Of a stretch of 64,000 bases of DNA, positions 47,345-60,235 are shown one piece after another; the first letter of the stretch is position 1; the number at the start of each line of letters is the position of its first letter. Source of the stretch: Whitmania pigra. Taxonomy: Eukaryota > Annelida > Clitellata > Hirudinida > Haemopidae. A model generated the notes under the pieces. That model saw only the letters and a program-made list of their open reading frames with translations. It made no database searches and was not told the DNA's origin. Both the position numbers and the translations under genes were made by a program. The stretch is taken from positions 819,501-883,500 of the forward strand of contig JAJTWR010000314.1 in NCBI GenBank assembly GCA_021613335.1, written 5' to 3'.

Positions 47345-48515
47345 TTTTGTTGTGTCTATATTGGACCTGATATTACATACCTCGATTTCAAAAAGGCTTT
47401 TGACTCAGTGTCTCACGTAAAATTGCTGATAAAACTTCAGGCTTATGGATTTTCAGGTAATCTAATTTTTTGGATAGAGAGATTTCTAGCAAATAGAATT
47501 CAAGCTGTCAAGGTGAATGGGCAATTATCCAACATTAAAGATGTGACCAATGGTGTGCCTCAAAGGAGTGTGCTGGGTCCTACTATTTTTCCTTATTTCC
47601 TTATTTACATAAACGATGTTATGGAAGCATTTACAGGCAACTCTGTCAAATACAAACTATTCGCAGATGACATAAAGCTGTACTCAACATCATCTCCACA
47701 CAGCTCTTCCTTACAAACTGCTATTAACAGGTTGGTGTTGTGGAGCAAAAATGGCAATTACAATTAGCCCCAGACAAATGCCTCCAAGCTTCACGACCCA
47801 TATCCTTCACAGACAATATACGTGACCTTGGTGTCCTCATTGATAGTAAAAGCCTTCAAAGCCCATATCAACAACATCATTCATAAGACCTTTGTCAGAA
47901 CACGCTTAATCCTCAAATGCTTTCGTTCAAGGGACAAGCAAATATTGACCAGAGCGTATCGCACCTACGTTCGGCCAAACCTCGAATATTGCTCCACGGC
48001 CTGGAGCCCCTATAACAAGCAGCTCATAACAAAGATCGAGCGAGTCCAAAGGTTTTTCACGAGGGCCATACCAGGTTTAGGAAATCTACCTTATATTAGC
48101 AGACTTCAGAAACTTGGACTCAAGACACTCGAACACCGCCGCCTCATCCATGATTTATGCCTCTGTCACAAAATGTTACACACCTTCACTCACTGCATCA
48201 TCTCTAATTTCCCCGATTTTCTGTTATCTCGCAAACGTGGTCATACCCTCCGTCTACGCCATGAAAAATGCTTAAATACTCACAGGCTCCATTTCTTCAC
48301 CAACCGAATCGCGAAACCCTGGAACTCTCTACCCCCAGATATTATTAGCTCTACAACTCACAGTCGATTTAAAGTCTGCATTTCCAACACCGACTTGAGA
48401 AAGTTTCTAACAAATTAATTGACTTAAATTTGGTATATGCACTCTATGTGCACAGATTATCTGACATCAATTTGTGTTAGCTTTTTTTGGTTTCAATAAA
48501 CAAATAAATAAAAAA
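47345..48515 (+). mobile_element. 5'-truncated, frameshifted non-LTR retrotransposon (RT fragment)
   Basis: The fragment begins inside the reverse transcriptase domain (YLDFKKAFDSVSH) and continues through NGVPQRSVLGP, where most elements have GVPQGSVLGP, and the catalytic-box sequence FADDIKLYS. Frame is lost near 47750-47830, apparently with an internal deletion. It resumes at 47822-48418 with the typical post-RT region (YVRPNLEYCSTAWSP, KIERVQRFFTRAIPG). The 3' end has AATAAA and A-rich repeats to about 48515. The style resembles CR1/Jockey-type LINEs, but the clade is not established. It sits between the divergent ABCD4-like copy B and chimaerin genes. No intact protein can be made. Confidence 0.88.
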
Positions 48516-49072
48516 GGCTAAACATTTTTTTATTATGATAAAGTTTTAAAAATAACAAAATTCAGTATCGGCCAACCCCATTGAGGACACAAGCTACCAA
48601 AATTGAGCAGACGACAAGTGCTATTAATGCGGGTTGAGCGTTGATTATGATTGAATTAAATAAATAAAATAAAAATTTAGAATATGCTAATATTTTGTTT
48701 TATACTTCTTTTAAGTTGCTCTGTAAATACGTTTATGAATAAATAATTTATTGCAATAAAATTAATATTTTTTAATATGGTCATTTATTCTAGAACAAAA
48801 ATATTTAAATAAGTTTTATTAGATTTTTGGTCTGAACAGATATATGAATGAATGGCCGACTAGAATAACAGAGCAGATTCGGTTGTTTTGCGTTTCTTGA
48901 GGTTGCGGGCCCGCGGTGTTTTTTCATGATTAATTAACATAATGTACGCATTTTAGGGCTGGTTTCTTTCAGTTTGATTTATTAAGATCCTGGTGACAAT
49001 CTAGTCAAAACATGAAGACAGGTTGGGTGATTTTATTTAGTTATTTCGAAACCGGTGTCTGTCACCAGACTA
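48516..49072. other. 5' flank of the chimaerin gene
   Basis: Between the LINE 3' end and the chimaerin ATG at 49073 I see AT-rich sequence with no coding potential. Promoter and 5' UTR are expected here but no core element is distinctive. Confidence 0.45.
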
Positions 49073-52000
49073 ATGTTATTTTTTAAAGATGATGATATCT
49101 CTCAAATGCCCATGTGGAAATCTTATCGTGAGTTTTCTAAAGAGACCGCTTTAATGATTATATTAGAGTTACAAAATTGTATTAAAACTCTTACTAATTG
49201 CAATGTTTATTAAGTCATCTTAATTTAACATCTTTATTTCATGCATCTACATTTTTTAAAGTTTTGTTTTAGGCAAGGATGGCTCTCCATATTTTACTTT
49301 AGATTTTATTAATTTATAATTAATTTGTTTTCAGTTCTTAATGTTATTAGCTTAATCTAAATGAATAACTTGTTAAAACCCTTTCAGTATACCATCTGCA
49401 GCAGCAGGCTCCTAAACCAAAAAGAATTCCATGTCAGAAAGATGTGAGAATATTCTTTTTGAACTCTTTTAAATTTACATAAATTAAATGTATCTAGCAA
49501 TAATTCTCAATTGAATGCAGATTCCAAACAAGCCTCCATACTACGGGAGAGAGTGAGAAAATATTTTGCTTATTTTTACAGGGATTTGATGGAATATCAA
49601 AAGGGTTTAGAAAATAAATGCCTATTTGTACTTAAATAAACATCTAAGAGACATCCTTAAATGCATTGGTAGACAAGAACTTCAATGATGCCAATAATGA
49701 TGATTATTATACTTTATGCACCCAGTCAACATGGAATATTTATGATGATGATGATGATAATAATAATAATAATAATGAAAATAATAATAAGACATATGAG
49801 TACATAGATTTTTTGGATACCCCTACATGTTTGAATGCATTTTTCGATGATGTTTGTGCAGTAAATCATTGTTTAATTGGACTCATTAATTATACAAATA
49901 TTTGTGCAGAAGATTTTCTAATGGCCATCTTATAAGAGCATTATAATTACTAAAGGCTGTCGAAAATCCTAATTACAAATCCACATCACTTCTTCATCGT
50001 GTCGACTTGCAGATACCACGGGCCGATATCGAGGGAAGATGCCGACTTCATGCTCACCATTGGCGGAGAGGGAAGCTACCTCATCAGAGAGAGCCAAAGG
50101 GCTCCTGGGCAGTATACATTGGCCATCAGGTAAGGACCAGTTGAATTTGTTAGAACAAGAAGAGTTTAATGTTTAATGTTTAATGGTGTGCATTTTTGGT
50201 ACCAAGGAATAATCGTCTGGAGTTCGGAATGGTTATAACTAGATGCGCTGAGATCTTAAATTAAATTCGTTCCCTTGATTATGATGATTAACGTCATTAT
50301 TACTAGGTTAATTAAATGATGTTTGTTCCAGTCGGATATTGGTCGATGAGTTTACAATAATTGATTAATTAAGCAATTAATAGAATTATATACCATGAAA
50401 TTAGTTGACCGGTTATTTTGTTGTGACCAATCTTCAATATTGTTACTGTAATCATCAATAGTAACAGTAATTTGTCAAAAAGCTTGAAGACATCTTTTAA
50501 GTTATCTCATTTCCTGACCGAACTTCCTAGTGAAACTATGCCAAATTTACATTGAGTCAGACCTCAGGAATTCTGGGAAGTAGTAAATAGATACTAACAG
50601 CCTCGGTCAAAAGCTGGTGAGGGTCGACGTGATGATAATGGCATCAATTAAAAGCTGGCAATTGATCGGTAATTGAAGTTTAGAAGCTCGGTCTTTCTGC
50701 GCAGAACATTTGTACTAATACACCAGGACATCCCCACGTTGCCTTTTTTTCAAGAATTATTTTCAGTTAAAAAACAAAAACAAAAAAACGTTCCTTCTCT
50801 TCTCGAAGGTTCGATGGTGTCACGAAGAATTTCAAGCTCTACTTCGACAACCAGCACTACGTCGGCGAAAAGAGATTCGACAACATCAACGACCTGGTGG
50901 CAGACGGACTGATCACCTTCTACTTGGAGTCCAAGGCTGCCGATTACATTGCCTCTCTCTCCAATCAGTCCAATTATGCCGAGTCCCCGTACGTGGCTTA
51001 TAACACCCACAAGAAGCACCAACAGGCTGCCCCCAAAAGACCACCTAGGGGGGCTCAGGCTGTCCCTGCAAAGGTCAGAGAGGGACTAGTGACCCTTGAA
51101 TATTGGATTTGGATGACGACGTTGCATTTACAGCAATGCTAAGTTAAAATTGATTAGTTGTCCAGCCAAGTTAATTTGAAGACTAAACGGCATGAAATCA
51201 ATTTGCATTTGTTTTGTAATCTTCGAAGTGATGTTTTAGCGCCACGATCCTCCCGATCCCCAACAACAGCAGTCTTCGGCCATCGAGCCGAGGTTCATCG
51301 GTCCCCGGCCTTCTTCGGACGTTGCGAGTGCCGCCTCCACCGGGGATGGCTCTGCCTCTTCTTCGGGGGGAGCCGGCAGGCCGAACATTCCGATCGAGCG
51401 GACCAGACTGTCGCAGATCGCGGAGCAGAGGCGCTCGCAAGACCTGCAGAAGCTGAAGCATCACGGGGAGGAAGCGCAAAAGAGCCTCCATCAAACTCAG
51501 GTCCCCGTGACGACTTCCGGCAAACCGCTGCCCCCCACGCCAGGCTCTAATCGACAAACCTCTGCTCCTCGAGGTCGTTACATTCAGTTATCGTGTCTTC
51601 AGTTGTGGATGTTATTAATTATTATTCTAATATTATATTAAATATTATTGATATATTAGTTAGTGTTAAAGCTAAGGTGAACTTCACTCTTTTTTGTTCA
51701 AATGGTTTGTTTTCATTCATTTTAAAATGCTAATTTAGAGTCGTGAAAGAGATCAACAGGATGATGATGATGATAAGACTAATTAATTAAATGTACCTCT
51801 TAACTGCTGATATTGTTGTCATTATTATTATTATTATTATTATTTATTAACTTTCTTAAAAAAAAAGACAACAAAACCTCACTTACGTGTGCTTTCATAA
51901 TCTTGTTTGATTGGCGTCTGCCATGTTAAAATTATCCCGCATGTTTTTTTTCATCGAGATGAAAACTTACAGATTCTTTAGAAGCTGAGTCTAAAATAGC

Positions 52001-55000
52001 AAATGACTCAGAAATAAAATTTCAAGGATTGCAAATGGCATCCCTTTCTGTTTTTTTTGTGCCGACGTTCTCTTTAAGGCTATCTTTTTTAGCAGGCTTG
52101 CACGTTATAAAATGTCACATTATTCTGACCACCATCTCCCAGAGATAGGCCATTGTACCCTAATTTACCATGAGTGCAGTTTTCAGCCCTCAACGGATGT
52201 TTTGCCATGGCAAATTTGTTTTTTTCTGAAACTCTGGCAAAGTACTGTTTGTCGAACCTGGTTACTAAACTTTTTCAGCTATTAATATGTAATTGGATTC
52301 ACCTTGAGAGGCGTTTAGTACTTTTGGTTCACACGATGGAGGGCAGCCATGTTTTCTGCTTTGTTGAAATGAGCGTTGTTCTGGAAATTCCAGGTCTTCC
52401 TTTTTTTTTTTGTTCTTGAATTTTATTTTGTATTTTCATAATCCCATGTTGGATAAATGCAATTTAGACATACCTTCAAATTGTTTTTTTATATTGTGAA
52501 TTGTCGTAATGGTAATGATAGCAATGGCATTGATGGTGATAATACATACCTCTGATGCTAAGCACCTTAAAAATGAACTATTATTATTGATATTGTTATT
52601 GATTGGACAGGAATTCCTGTGCCTCAAGTGGACACAGCCAGGGTCACTTCCTCCACCAATACTGAAGGACCAGTTTGTAACTTGTCTATTCATTAAGAAT
52701 ATTCATGACTAACTTATTACTTAATCGAAGCCAACTTATTATTTACTCGTTTGTTGATCATCATTCAGCACTAGTTGAGAGAAATAATTAGGCCAGGCAA
52801 TTTTCAAGAAGCATAATTTATCCATTCACTCTCTCTTCTGTCATTCCAGATGTTAGAAGACCAGCAGTTCCTAACCCCACCGAGCTCTCCCCCGTCGCAG
52901 ACCGGCGGGTTGTCCATGGTCGAGGCCCCCTCCTCGTCTAAGCAGACTAACAGCAAACTGAGCAGCGTCACCTGGTGCACCGACTACTTTGAAGTCATCA
53001 GCTGCGAAAAGCCCCACAATTTCAAGGTTGGCGGATTGACTCGATTGAGCGGGAATTATTTGATCGAAGGAAACAATCAGGGAGTTGTGTGGTCGAGCTT
53101 GCGATCGATTGGTTGTCGCTTGTTTAACAAAATTCCAACTTGCTGTGTTGTGCCTCGTGTGAGGTGAAATTTTAAAATCAGAGAATTAAAGATGACTTTC
53201 ATTTTCATTTATTGGATTTACGTTGCAATCAATTACTCGATTCTCAGCTATACACCTTCAAAGGACCCCATTGGTGTGATTATTGTGCCAACTTTCTCTG
53301 GGGTCTCATAGCGCAGGGTGTGAAATGTCAAGGTTGGTCAATATTGTTTTCATTGAAATTTATTATATTGTCTGTCTTGGACTTAGGAGAGAATTGAAGT
53401 TGTATTAGCATTTCCTTACCATCAACTGAATGCTTAATCGTCAGTTATTAATTGATGATTAGTCAATTAATCGTTACACGATTTGTTACCTTTCTGTTTC
53501 CTTCCGCCACCACCAGACTGCGGATTCAATGCCCACAAGAAGTGCTCGGAGAAGGTCCCTAACGACTGCATGCCCGACATGAAGTACGTCAAGAGAGTGT
53601 TTGGCATCGACCTCACCACCCTGGTCAAGGCACAGAGTACCCTCATCCCTGCCGTCGTCGAAATGTGCGTCAAGGAGATCGAGTCCAGAGGTGAAGCTTG
53701 TGGCCTCTTTTGAATATTAATTAATTGTCCTTACTGTGTTTTTTGAATATTAATTAAGTGTGCTCAGAGTGCCTTTTCAATGTTAATTAAGTGTGCTTGT
53801 TAGAGTATTTTTAAATATCAATTAGGTTTGCTATTTTGTGATTCATATTGGTGCATATGGCCATTGAAATGCTTATTATAGACCATTGACCTGCTTTCTT
53901 TTATCCAGGATTGTGATAGTTACATTATGTTAAGTCGTTGTTTGTGTGCTGAACAATGTCAGAAACAAATTCATGCCTAATTACGTGACACTTGCTGTAG
54001 ATCCTTCTCAGGATGAGATTGACTGTTACTGTTAACAAATTACAAAAGGTTACCATTAATTAATTGATTGATTACGGTTCAGTAATTGCCACAACAGGAC
54101 TCGACTCTGAAGGTCTGTACAGGGTTGCCGGTTTCCATGACGACGTCGAGGCGATCAGAATGTCCTTTGATAAAGGTTCGGTTGATTGAGTTTCTCTTTT
54201 CTAATTGCTCCTTAATTAGGTTGTTCTGAGATGATTTAATGTAAGCATCCTCTTAGCTTGCTTCTTCAATGAAATAGAGCATTGGGACTCTTTTGACATT
54301 TTCCTCGTCTTGTTCACTATTATCATTGTCACCATCTGATAATGATGTCGTCATTGTAGCCTGTTTGCTGTCTTACATATCACATCAACCTGTTTTAAAT
54401 ATTTAATCGAGTCTATCACTGTCATTATCATCATCACTTACATCATCATTTTAACGTATTTGTTGCCTTACTCATAACAAATGAGACCTGTTTTGTGTAT
54501 TTAATCAATTATATCTCACCAGATGGCGAGCTGACCGACATATCCGAGGAGAGGTACGACGACCTGAACACCATTGCCAGCGTCCTGAAACTCTACTTTC
54601 GCCTCCTGCCCATACCTCTCGTCACCTTCGACGTCTACTTCAAAGTCATCGACATCGTCCGTAAGTCATTGTACCGACGTTTCGTTGCCCGAGAGAAACG
54701 AATTATCAGATTATTAGATTTATTTCCGGTGACACCATTCTCGTGGCACCGAGCATTGTGTTTTGTTACCTTTTTGTCGTTGGTCGTATGTAAAAAGTGA
54801 AGAATGATATTGCAGGCAGGGAGGACCTCTCTGGCTCGCAGAAGTTGGAACTCATCAAGCACAGCATCGAACAGCTCCCACCTGCTCACTATCACACCCT
54901 CAAGTACCTGGTTTCCCACCTGCACAGGTGAGTTCTGAGTTTTGAGGGTTCAAATGGCATATTGAAATGAACCCATTCTATTTAATGTTACATTTGTAAA

Positions 55001-55327
55001 TAATATTGTCAGTAACAGTTTATAAATGAAAACCTATCTAGTATTTGATCCACAATTTTACATTTAATCCACAATTTTACATTTAATCCACAATTTTACA
55101 TTTAATCCACAATTTTACATTTAATCCACAAATTCACATTCATTAACAACAGAGTGACCGAACACCAGCAGCAGAACATGATGAACGCCGAGAACCTCGC
55201 CATCGTCTTCGCACCGACCCTCCTCAGGTCCCCCGAAACCGACCCCCTGTTCAGCCTGTCGGCCGTCAAGTACGAGAGGGAGTTGATCGAACTGTTGATC
55301 ATCAACCATTCCGTGCTCTTCATCTGA
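49073..55327 (+). CDS. Chimaerin (SH2-C1-RhoGAP), Rac GTPase-activating protein
   Basis: Orthologue-type match to alpha2/beta2 chimaerin: a diacylglycerol-responsive GAP for Rac acting at membranes in receptor and guidance signalling. Exons: 49073-49127, 49388-49443, 49521-49552, 50013-50129, 50809-51073, 51240 to about 51506, 52850-53026, 53248-53332, 53517-53690, 54098-54175, 54523-54660, 54816-54927, 55153-55327; all phases agree, giving about 576 residues. The start encodes [18 protein letters not shown], like the vertebrate WKSY start. The SH2 domain has [13 protein letters not shown] and SYLIRES. The C1 domain has the full H-x12-C-x2-C-x13-C-x2-C-x4-H-x2-C-x7-C pattern, ending PNDC. The RhoGAP domain has the arginine finger in GLYRVAGF and ends [11 protein letters not shown] then VLFI. 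Vertebrate alpha2/beta2 forms are about 460-470 residues; the excess is a Pro/Ser/Gln-rich linker between SH2 and C1. The donor after 51500-51506 is the only uncertain junction. Confidence 0.95.
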
Positions 55328-56970
55328 TCGGACGGTCGAAACGCGTGGTTTCGATGGTCTGCGGAACGAGCGCGCGATTACGTACGGGTTGCCACGGTCG
55401 AGAAGCTTATCCACGTCTTACAGGTCAAAAAAGTTTTTGTTGAAGGGAAGCTTAAAAATTTCATTTGTTATTTATTTTGGTAAGTTTGCGAGGCTCCGTA
55501 TATTCTGCATTTTGTGAATATCTGCTGGGGATGGCTTGCGGTTGTTGCCACTGTTGTTGTTTTGATGTCCTTTTTATTTTGGACAATGAGTTAGCGAGCA
55601 TGATTTTATTTGTGCGATCGGTGTTCGTGTTTCCACTTGTCCTTTGTGAACACTCATTCCATATCATCATACTCCATTTCCCCACACAGCTGGGCGGCAT
55701 TATTTGCCCCGTGGCCGGCATCGTGGCACTTTCGAAGATCGACTTATGAAGGAAGATGTCTGGAACTGTTGAGAATGAAACCAATGGTTGTAGAGTCAAA
55801 GTATAATATAGTCTTTTAGGTTTTAGAATTTCATGAAACATGTCGGTAGGTTCATCCGTCGTTAAATGTCACGTTTTGTATCGTTGGTTTTCGTTCATTC
55901 ATCTTGATTTTGTTTGCTTTCTTGTGCATAAAATCCAAGTCATGGTTTAGTTATGTTTTTTTTTTTAGTCTCAAATCGCGGATCCTTTGTCAGAGTCGTG
56001 CTGCAACGTTGTATTAACTTGTCATCCTACGACTGGTCAGCAAATCACTCATTTGTTGATTTTTCTTCGTTGTGTTTTTACAAAACGTTAGTCTTCATGT
56101 TGTAATTATATATATATATTTTAAAATGTTAAAATGCTGATATAAAGCTGATATTTCCAGCTCCAGTCTTCGAATTATGATTGTTTAAATCATGTCTCGA
56201 AGCTTAACAACAATCATTGCAGCTTTCCGTAACGAAAAAGTGGAAGAGCTATGAATTTCTATTGCTTTTCATTTTGTTCACGTTTGAGAGACGAACGTGA
56301 ATCGTTTCAGAATTATTTTCTGGATTGGTCACTTTTTTTTAAATGCTTTTTAAATGAAATGATGATTGATAGTCATTTTAAAACTTCCATTTCTGGACTT
56401 CTTAGACATGTTTCTTAGATGGTCGATTTTTTTTTGTTTGTTTGTTCCTAAATTAAACGATTTAGAAGATTCTTGAAAGAAGCATTTTTCAGTCAATCCA
56501 CAGTGTTATAATGTGTATCGGCATTTGTAATTTCAGAACACTTGAGGCCAGCGGAGTTTACAACCAGTGATAGTAACTGAGAGCATTGGCACTTGATTGC
56601 GATGAGGCTCTGTAATAATCCCCACTTATGATGTGCATTTTAATTGGTTATTATTTTGCATAGGAGTTAGAGGGCATGACAACTAGTCATAGTCAGGAGC
56701 CGTAAGCAGTAGCTGTAATCGATGCTGCACCAGTTATTGTAATTATCAGGTTGCGAACGGATATTGTGAGCTGATGATAGGCTACTAGATAGTCAGTAAT
56801 AATCGCTGAGATTGAGATTACTAGTTGAGGGGGTCATGTTTTTATCTGCGCATTCTGGACCTTTTTTTGTGATGGGCGTGGCTTAGGATTTCCCACACGA
56901 TGAAGTAACGTTCTAGATGTCATTCTGAAATAGACTGTAAGATGTTTTAATTTATAAGGTTGATATATTT
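55328..56970. other. Chimaerin 3' UTR and CARD-gene 5' flank
   Basis: About 1.6 kb with no supported coding sequence. Open frames at 55465-55841 on both strands have no recognisable content. A short AT run lies near 56107-56121. I could not pick one clear poly(A) signal for chimaerin. Confidence 0.5.
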
Positions 56971-58931
56971 ATGGCCGATTCCTCGGAAAGTGGAATTTTC
57001 TCGTCCTGTCGGTGTGAAGGTGGGTTCATAAGCTGCATGAACATCTTTTGACATTAACGTCTGGGACTGCTATTTACGAAATATGCTTGTGAACTTAAAT
57101 TAAATTCTCTGGACATGTGCACTTATGGACATTGAATACGAGTTGTTGATTCATGTTTGAACAGATTTCAAATGCGTTCTCCAGCAAAATTACACTTACC
57201 TCGAGCAAAATCTTGACAGCATGAACGGGCTTATTTCTGAAATGTTCCAGAGAAGGATAATAACGTTCCAAGAAAAGAAGTTTATCGAAAAAATCACGAA
57301 TTACCGTGAAAGAAACAGGGAGGTCATCGATTCACTTTTTGATAACAAAACCTTGGATCATTACTTGTTATTCCTGGATTGTCTGAAAGCTAATGGCCAA
57401 ACTGGCGTAAGAGAAGCATTAGAGACACAATCTGCATGCTTATCTGGTATGTTTATGAATATAGATCCAGCAAATCTGTCCCTAATCTTTCCAATAACAT
57501 TTATGGTTAAGAAACAATACACGATCATACTTCTCATTTACTTTTCAATTTAACTTGTGAGTAGGACTAAAATTGTTTATAGTAATTTAAACACTCTATT
57601 CTGCATTGTCTGACATTTTAAGTTAATTCATTTTTCACAAACATCCACTTACTTGATGACATCTGAATGTTTCCAATTATTGAAATGTGCATTAATTTAA
57701 GCATTATAGATTGAATATTTCACTTGTACAGTTTTCTATGTTAAAAATCTGACCATGTTTTTAAATGATTGAAGCTTCCTCGAGTATGCCTGAAATCTCC
57801 CAAAGTCTCCCCTGCAAGAATGAAATCAAACAGATGGACAAAATCATTCTTGAAGACAAACTTGCCGTCATTGGGATTTGTTGCATGAACGGATTTATCA
57901 GTGCCATCTGTCACATGGACCCTCATCTATATTTTTACATGGCCAAGCGACCCTTTATTAGATTGACCTATCTAGAATTCGATCTCCCGGTGAAAAAGGA
58001 CCAGTTCCACTTTTACGACATGGTAGGCTGTCAGGACGAAAACATTCTGATCATAAGTGACAAGGCCAACAAGTGTCTCTGGCTGGCAGACGTCTCTAAG
58101 AAGAGTTCTACATTTCATGTTGTAGAAGGATGTCCATTGAGAATGTTTCTCAGCAGCTACACTTCCCACTGTTCTGATGATGAAGGTTATGAAGACATCT
58201 ACGGGGATAGCTGTCAAAACGATTCTGAAGCGAAAGTCGACTTGTCGGAATGTAATTGCTTCGCCTCGGGGGGGCTCCTGGAAACATTGCTGTTGGAAAA
58301 ACTGTCGTTCGTCGAACAAATTCAAGACGATTCCGAAAGCCGTTCGACTCCTCTAAGAACGGATAATACTTCTAAAAAAACTATTTTAGTCATTGTTTTT
58401 AGTGAGGGACAGTATTTTGTACATTTTTACAGTAACACTTCAAAGATGAGACTATTGAGAAAATTTTCTTTGATGCTGTCCAAGGAAATCACGACTTCAA
58501 ATGCCGTCCAAAGAAATCACGACGGGCATGTATTCGTGTGCTACGGAGACATGGACTTTGGCAACCGGGACAATTCGCCGTGGTATCTCGGCGAATACTC
58601 GCCGAGCGGAGAAATGATACGCAGTTACCTGTCTCAGCCTAAAGTTTGGATTCCGAGGCATCTGTCGATGGACGAAACGAACCAAGACGTAATTTACGCG
58701 GTCAGTAGGTTCTCCGGCGAGATCATCAAACTGAGGTGCTCTTGCGACGATAAGATGCTAAGCATATCCTCCGTCTCCATGGGCAAGGGAAAGCTTTCCA
58801 TGCCATCGAGGATCAGCTTCTTTTTAGGCAAAATGGATGCTGAATGTGAGGGCTTGTTCATACTGGTTGGGCAGGGTGAAATAAAAAAGGCCCACCCTCC
58901 TGCTTCTATTGTTATTCTTAAGAGAGTTTGA
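56971..58931 (+). CDS. CARD-containing protein with an unassigned, possibly beta-propeller C-terminal half
   Basis: Exons 56971-57019, 57165-57446 and 57775-58931 join in phase to a 495-residue protein. Residues about 17-105 look like a CARD: a helical run with LEQNLDSMNGLISEMFQRR, then ITFQEKKFIEK, then a TNYRERNREVIDSL helix, ending FLDCLKANGQTGVREAL. This is the arrangement seen in CARDs of caspases and adaptors. Such domains form homotypic CARD-CARD contacts in apoptosis or innate immunity. Residues 125-495 are beta-rich in appearance, with repeated hydrophobic strand-turn patterns (for example FVCYGDMDFGNRDNSPW, VIYAVSRFSGEIIKLRC). An acidic loop of about 25 residues interrupts them. A WD40- or NHL-like propeller is possible but unproven. 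No nucleotide-binding domain lies between. Start: ATG 56971 is followed by a 16-codon exon whose phase-1 donor (GTGGGT) fits the CARD exon. Confidence 0.75.
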
Positions 58932-60235
58932 GATTAAAGTCCAAATCTCTTAGTCATGCAACGGACCATAATCAATTAAATAAAGATAAGATTTGTTTGC
59001 TACACCGGCTCATGTTTTTAGAAAAATTTGTTTGTGCAGCGTGATCATTTTTAGCCATGCATTTGAAATTTAAGTTTCATTCTTATTGTCATATAAATAT
59101 GTAATACAATATTAGTTAAATTGTTGATTAAATTTTAATTGCCTATTCATTTATTACATTATTTGGTTCAATACTGCTTGATTCCACCCTATTTTGAGAT
59201 TTGAATGCTCAGTGAGAGTTTTGAGAAGACTTTTTATTGGTTACTCCACTGCTTTCTTTATTTTTATGGGGTAAAATATCTTATATCACGAAAGTATTGT
59301 AACATCTATGGTTTTCACAATGTCTTTGTGAGTCATTGACTTTTGAAATCAAGTAGCAGTAGAATTAGTCAATCATTTTGGTTGGTTTAAGGTTTGGATT
59401 CCTGCACCATTTTTGTGCTTATTTGATTTTGTTATATGTATATTGTTTTACCTGGGATGTAACTGTTCTACATATCTTGAAGAGAGATTGTTAGTCATTT
59501 TATGGGGGTTTTTTTTGCTGTCTTAAAATGACAGAATAAAGCTTCGTGATTTGTACATTTTTTCTTGCCCAATAAAGGTGGTGGGAATACCGTTGGCGAT
59601 GGGTGACGGTGAAGCTTGAACTCTGTTTTGAGTGTTTTGTGGCTTTCAAGCGGCGACATGAGTTATCATCCAAGTTGTGAAATGAATTGAAATATCGACT
59701 CAGTTTTTTTTTGTGTCGGAAGTTAGTTCAATAAACCAGGTCGATTCGTTCAGTCTCTAATTCTCCCGTTGCGTTTTTAAAAAGATAGAAATTTCAAAAA
59801 GTAATTTGTACCATTAGTGCTCTATGCTTTTGCATACGAATGGCTAATCACAGTTGAAAGATCTCGAAGGGCCGATATCGGAGTGTGTCTTGGGCACAGC
59901 TCCAAAATTTTAATTAGCTTCTTTTGTGTTTGTTAATAGCCCGATCTAACAGTTATTACTAACATCCTTGAAATTTATAGATTTTTTGTTGTTATAAAAA
60001 AAGTTGTAGCTACACAATTTTGGATCCTTAATTAGTTTTATTTCGCTAATTAAAAATTCTGTAACACACCCTGACAGGCCGATTTAAAATTAATTTTAAT
60101 TTAAACATTAAATTGTTTATAAAATTAATTGATCACAGGTGCCATTTAAGACTTCAAAGATTTGTAAATATCGGTGTCGCGACCTGCAATTTACTGTTAT
60201 TTTACATTCGATATCGGTCTAGTTCTGCTAAAGTC
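58932..60235. other. 3' UTR of the CARD gene and spacer
   Basis: AATAAA signals on the + strand occur near 58979, 59534, 59571 and 59730. The last two precede AT-rich, non-coding sequence. A CACAG|GTGCC context near 60134 could be an acceptor for a 5' UTR exon of the next gene. Confidence 0.5.

Noticed and set aside
55121..55414. Minus-strand open frame of 97 codons
   Set aside because: It is antisense to the last RhoGAP exon of chimaerin.
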